Origin: Roseomonas sp.
GTDB lineage: Bacteria; Pseudomonadota; Alphaproteobacteria; Acetobacterales; Acetobacteraceae
Assembly: GCA_020249415.1 (NCBI GenBank)
Contig: JADCFR010000011.1
Span: 1 to 8,210, forward strand
Direction: 5' to 3'
DNA length: 8,210 nucleotides
This document shows, one piece after another, positions 5,838-8,210 of this stretch; position 1 is the stretch's first letter, and every line of letters starts with the position of its first letter. Below the pieces are notes generated by a model. The model ran no database searches. It had not been told where the DNA came from and was given only the letters and a program-made list of their open reading frames with translations. The position numbers were made by a program, and so were the translations under genes.

Positions 5838-6691
5838 CAGGCAGTGGAAAGCCGCCCGAGTGCGCGGCCTGCGGCTTCGATCGGCGCATAGGTTTCCGGC
5901 GTTGCCGCCACCCAGCCGGTGTAATTGGGCGGCATGATCTGACCAGCCTCGGCTTCCGTGATGGCCAGTGCTGCCTGGGTGATGGCGGCCTTGAGGCCAG
6001 GGTCAAAATCGCGCCGCGCGGCCAGGGCGTCATTGGGCAAGGGATCGCTGCGCCAGACCACCTTCACCTGATCTTGCCTGACGCGCCCGGCAGCGATCAT
6101 GGCGGCCAGATTGCGGTCGAAATCGGTGGCGAGGTCAACCTGGCCCGAGGCAACAGAAATCACATTCGCCGCATGGCTTGCTCCATCGCGATACCGAAAG
6201 AAGCTGCGCGGGTCTATGCCACGGGTCATGAACCAGTGATGCGGGATCAGCCAGCCGCTGGTGGAACCGGCATCGGCGAAGGAAATGCTACGCCCCTGCG
6301 CATCTTCCGGAAAGCGGGTGATCGGCAGATCAGGCCGCGCGATGATGATGGCGTGATAAGTGGGCCGGCCCTGATAGAGCACGGTCGCCAAGGGCTCCGC
6401 CCCGGCACGAGCCCGCGCCAGCACAAAGCCCCAAGGCCCCATCCAGGCGCAATCCGACTGCCCGCTGCCCAGCGCCACCGCAATGCCCGCCCAATCCGTG
6501 GTCACGGCCAATTCATGCGGGCGGCCAAGTGCCTGGGCCAAATGGGCGAAAAATGGCGCAAAGGCGCGGCGCGTATCGCCTGCGGTCGGCTGAAAAGGGC
6601 CAACCGCAAAGCGCAAGGGGGTCGTTTGCGCCAAGGCAGGCGCGGCAAGCGCGGCCAAAGGTAGCGCCATCAGGGAGCGACGTTTCATCAT
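5837..6691 (-). CDS. phnD: PhnD-like periplasmic substrate-binding protein
   Basis: This 284-aa binding protein belongs to the phosphate/phosphite/phosphonate family. It starts MMKRRSLMALPLAALAAPAL with likely signal peptidase cleavage after ALA at 19-21. Family features include LRFAVGPFQPT (26-36), the SGQSDCAWMGPWGF stretch (76-89), FADAGSTSGWLIP (138-150), whose STS matches the anion-binding loop of PhnD, and RDGASHAANVISVASGQVDL (168-187). The ATG at 6691 has AAGGAG 6 nt upstream and overlaps the radical SAM stop (ATGATG); the next ATG at 6688 is equally possible. PhnD-family proteins bind phosphonates, phosphite or hypophosphite, and some relatives handle arsenite; the ligand here cannot be chosen from sequence. 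Confidence 0.92.
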   Translation of the reverse strand: MMKRRSLMALPLAALAAPALAQTTPLRFAVGPFQPTAGDTRRAFAPFFAHLAQALGRPHELAVTTDWAGIAVALGSGQSDCAWMGPWGFVLARARAGAEPLATVLYQGRPTYHAIIIARPDLPITRFPEDAQGRSISFADAGSTSGWLIPHHWFMTRGIDPRSFFRYRDGASHAANVISVASGQVDLATDFDRNLAAMIAAGRVRQDQVKVVWRSDPLPNDALAARRDFDPGLKAAITQAALAITEAEAGQIMPPNYTGWVAATPETYAPIEAAGRALGRLSTA

Positions 6692-7671
6692 GAGGTACTC
6701 CTTGGGCACCGTGAGCAGGCCGCGCCGCCAAGCACGCAGAAGCGCGCGCAATGGGGATGGTTCAGGGCAACCGGCTGCGCTGCCTCGGCCAGGGTGGCAC
6801 CGAGCTCAAAATGCTGATCATAAGGCAGCAGCGTGCAGGCAATCACAGCAGGACGCTCTGCCCCCTTGCGCTTCACCACCATGCGGGAGGAAGCGCACAT
6901 GACACTATCGGGCGATTTATGCAGAATGCCCCAGCAGGCTTCGGTGATTTCCGGCACCTCCGCCCTTTCATCCATTTCGGGAAAAAGCATCAGCGCCACG
7001 GGGTCTGCCGCATCCACCGGAATGCCGTATTCGGCGAAAAGCGCAGCATAGCCTTGACGCATGGCGGCTTCCTGCCCCTGGCCGAAGCCAAGCCTGCCGG
7101 CGACATGCACGGTGAAGCCCTCACGCACCAGCCAGCCAACACCTTCAAGCGTTTTGGCAAAACTGCCTGCGCCGCGTTCCATGTCGTGAAAGGTCTTGGC
7201 GTAGTGATCAAGGCTCACGCGCATGGTCAGGCGATCCGTGCCGAAGCGGTCCCGCAGCCGCAACAACCCATCAGCATAGCGCCGCATGGGCTGCATGGCA
7301 TTGGTCAGCACCAGGGCGGAAAGCCCGGGCCGGGCGAGTGTATCCGCCAGCATGTCAAGCAGGCCAGGATTCATGAAAGGCTCGCCACCGGTGAAGCCGA
7401 TCTGCTGCAGCGGCTCACCAAGGGAAGCGGCCTCATTCAGGTAGGCCGCGACTTCCTGCGGCGAAATATAGACAAGCGCATCATTGCGCGGGCTGCTTTC
7501 AATATAGCAATTGGCACAGGTGATGTTGCAGAGCGTCCCGGTATTGATCCAAAGCGTCTGCAAGCCCTTCAGCGCGACGGTGGCGCGGCGTTCGCCTTTG
7601 GCGGTGACGAAAGGGTCCTGGAACTTGGCCAGGCTGCGGGGCGGAAGGCTGATGACGGACAAGAGTTTCAT
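6688..7671 (-). CDS. Radical SAM enzyme with C-terminal cysteine cluster
   Basis: This 327-aa enzyme has the radical SAM cluster motif C48-x3-C52-x2-C55 (TLCNITCANCY), the GGEP motif (95-98) for S-adenosylmethionine, and barrel strands such as LVLTNAM (120-126) and LTMRVSLDH (148-156). The C-terminal third adds seven cysteines (C246, C259, C279, C308, C312, C319, C322), the last four as C-x3-C-x6-C-x2-C. This suggests a SPASM/twitch-like auxiliary iron-sulfur site. The reaction is unknown to me. The ATG at 7671 is chosen because the proposed ECF promoter (7704-7729) would start transcription near 7698, excluding the TTG at 7722. The ribosome site (GAAAGG touching the ATG) is poor. It is the first gene of a five-gene overlapping run with the PhnDEC-type importer and the phosphoesterase. 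Confidence 0.92.
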   Translation of the reverse strand: MKLLSVISLPPRSLAKFQDPFVTAKGERRATVALKGLQTLWINTGTLCNITCANCYIESSPRNDALVYISPQEVAAYLNEAASLGEPLQQIGFTGGEPFMNPGLLDMLADTLARPGLSALVLTNAMQPMRRYADGLLRLRDRFGTDRLTMRVSLDHYAKTFHDMERGAGSFAKTLEGVGWLVREGFTVHVAGRLGFGQGQEAAMRQGYAALFAEYGIPVDAADPVALMLFPEMDERAEVPEITEACWGILHKSPDSVMCASSRMVVKRKGAERPAVIACTLLPYDQHFELGATLAEAAQPVALNHPHCARFCVLGGAACSRCPRSTS

Positions 7672-7703
7672 CCTTTCGAAGCAGGGCGCTTTGATTTGTC
7701 CTT

Positions 7704-7729
7704 TACGCTCCTTGTCGCCCAAAGGTTAC
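7704..7729 (-). promoter_or_regulatory. ECF-type promoter for the radical SAM-phnDEC operon (GTAACC-N16-CGTA)
   Basis: On the minus strand GTAACC (7729-7724) is followed by exactly 16 nt and CGTA (7707-7704), identical in both boxes and spacing to the element before the sigma gene at 1353-1378. The GTAACC box overlaps the glycosyltransferase stop codon. Expected transcription start near 7698 gives a leader of about 27 nt before the radical SAM ATG at 7671. The placement and the exact repeat of a ten-base pattern support a real promoter read by the neighbouring sigma factor; no experiment is implied. Confidence 0.75.
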
Positions 7730-8210
7730 GGGCCATGCCCGGATTTCGTTTCGGTGCCTTGCCGGGTGGGGCGTGCCAGTGCCTCCGCCGCAATAACCCA
7801 GAGGATTTTCCACCCCGCCTTGATCGTGCCCATCAGGGTTCCCGATATCTTGGAATGGCCAATGCGGCGCCGATAGCCCACCGGCACTTCCCGCACGCGA
7901 AGACCAAGGCGCGCGGCGCGCACCTGCATCTCAACGGTCCAGCCCCAGGTTTCATCGCGCATTTGAAGCCGATCCAGCGCCGCGCGGCGGATCACGCGAA
8001 AGGGGCCAAGATCCGTATAGCCTATGCCCCAAATCAGGCGGATCAGCCGGCAGGCCAGCGCATTGCCAAAGCGCTGCTGCGGCGTCAGCGCGCCGGGTTC
8101 GACATCAAGGCTGCGCGCGCCAATCACCAGTTCCGCCCCTTCTTCGATGAGGGGCGCCAGCAGCCGCGGCAAATCCTCTGGCCTGTCGGAGGCATCGGCA
8201 TCCATGAACA
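7726..8210 (-). CDS. GT2-family glycosyltransferase (partial, N-terminus off right edge)
   Basis: The visible 160 residues begin at the metal-binding motif (FMDADASDRPEDLPRLLAPL), typical of GT-A fold, dolichyl-phosphate-mannose-synthase-like glycosyltransferases. Further family motifs are LVIGARSL, LTPQQRFGNALACRLIRLIW, TDLGPFRVIRR and WGWTVEMQVRAARLGLRVRE (the acceptor/catalytic region), then VPVGYRRRIGHSKISGT and a final hydrophobic helix (about GTIKAGWKILWVIAAEAL) likely lying at the membrane. About 70-80 N-terminal residues with the nucleotide-sugar site should lie beyond 8210; the codon before the ATG at 8205 reads F, so that ATG is internal. The stop at 7726-7728 lies 54 bp before the radical SAM ATG and overlaps the ECF promoter, so it may or may not be cotranscribed with the genes downstream. 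Sugar and acceptor are unknown. Confidence 0.88.
   Translation of the reverse strand, partial: FMDADASDRPEDLPRLLAPLIEEGAELVIGARSLDVEPGALTPQQRFGNALACRLIRLIWGIGYTDLGPFRVIRRAALDRLQMRDETWGWTVEMQVRAARLGLRVREVPVGYRRRIGHSKISGTLMGTIKAGWKILWVIAAEALARPTRQGTETKSGHGP

Overview
The window looks like chromosome from a GC-rich alphaproteobacterium. An Acetobacteraceae/Rhodospirillales-type host is my inference from codon use, the NrsF-type anti-sigma factor and the gene families; no marker gene fixes the taxon. There are three blocks.

Left block (1-850, a mobile-element scar): the end of an IS3-family insertion sequence lies on the minus strand (orfA, an A8 frameshift site, and the start of orfB, which runs off the left edge). 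Its terminus at about 736 abuts, in frame, the last 37 codons of an Mrr-type restriction endonuclease on the plus strand, so the element appears to have broken an mrr gene near its 3' end. A perfect 21-bp inverted repeat surrounds the orfA start codon. About 500 bp of apparently non-coding DNA follows (851-1348).

Middle block (1349-3605, plus strand): an ECF sigma factor, a six-helix NrsF/DUF1109-type anti-sigma factor 6 bp downstream, and then a sterol desaturase/fatty acid hydroxylase family membrane enzyme. The sigma gene is preceded by an ECF-type promoter, GTAACC-N16-CGTA.

Right block (3629-8210, minus strand, convergent with the middle block): a GT2 glycosyltransferase (N-terminus off the right edge), then a tight run of a radical SAM enzyme, a PhnD-like binding protein, a PhnE-like permease, a PhnC-like ATPase and an unusual metallophosphoesterase-fold protein. 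Every junction from the radical SAM gene onward overlaps, so these five genes are very probably one operon.

Main finding: the same promoter motif, GTAACC-N16-CGTA with an identical 16-nt spacer, occurs twice. One copy precedes the sigma gene. The other lies on the minus strand directly before the radical SAM gene (7704-7729), at the right place to drive the five-gene operon. The inferred system is an autoregulated ECF/NrsF stress switch (redox or metal, by analogy with characterised homologues) controlling a divergently oriented radical SAM, PhnDEC-type importer and phosphoesterase operon of unknown substrate. The anti-sigma factor keeps one of the two cysteines implicated in homologues and has histidine at the other. 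The phosphoesterase lacks the usual D-x-H metal motif. Substrate and inducer cannot be read from sequence.
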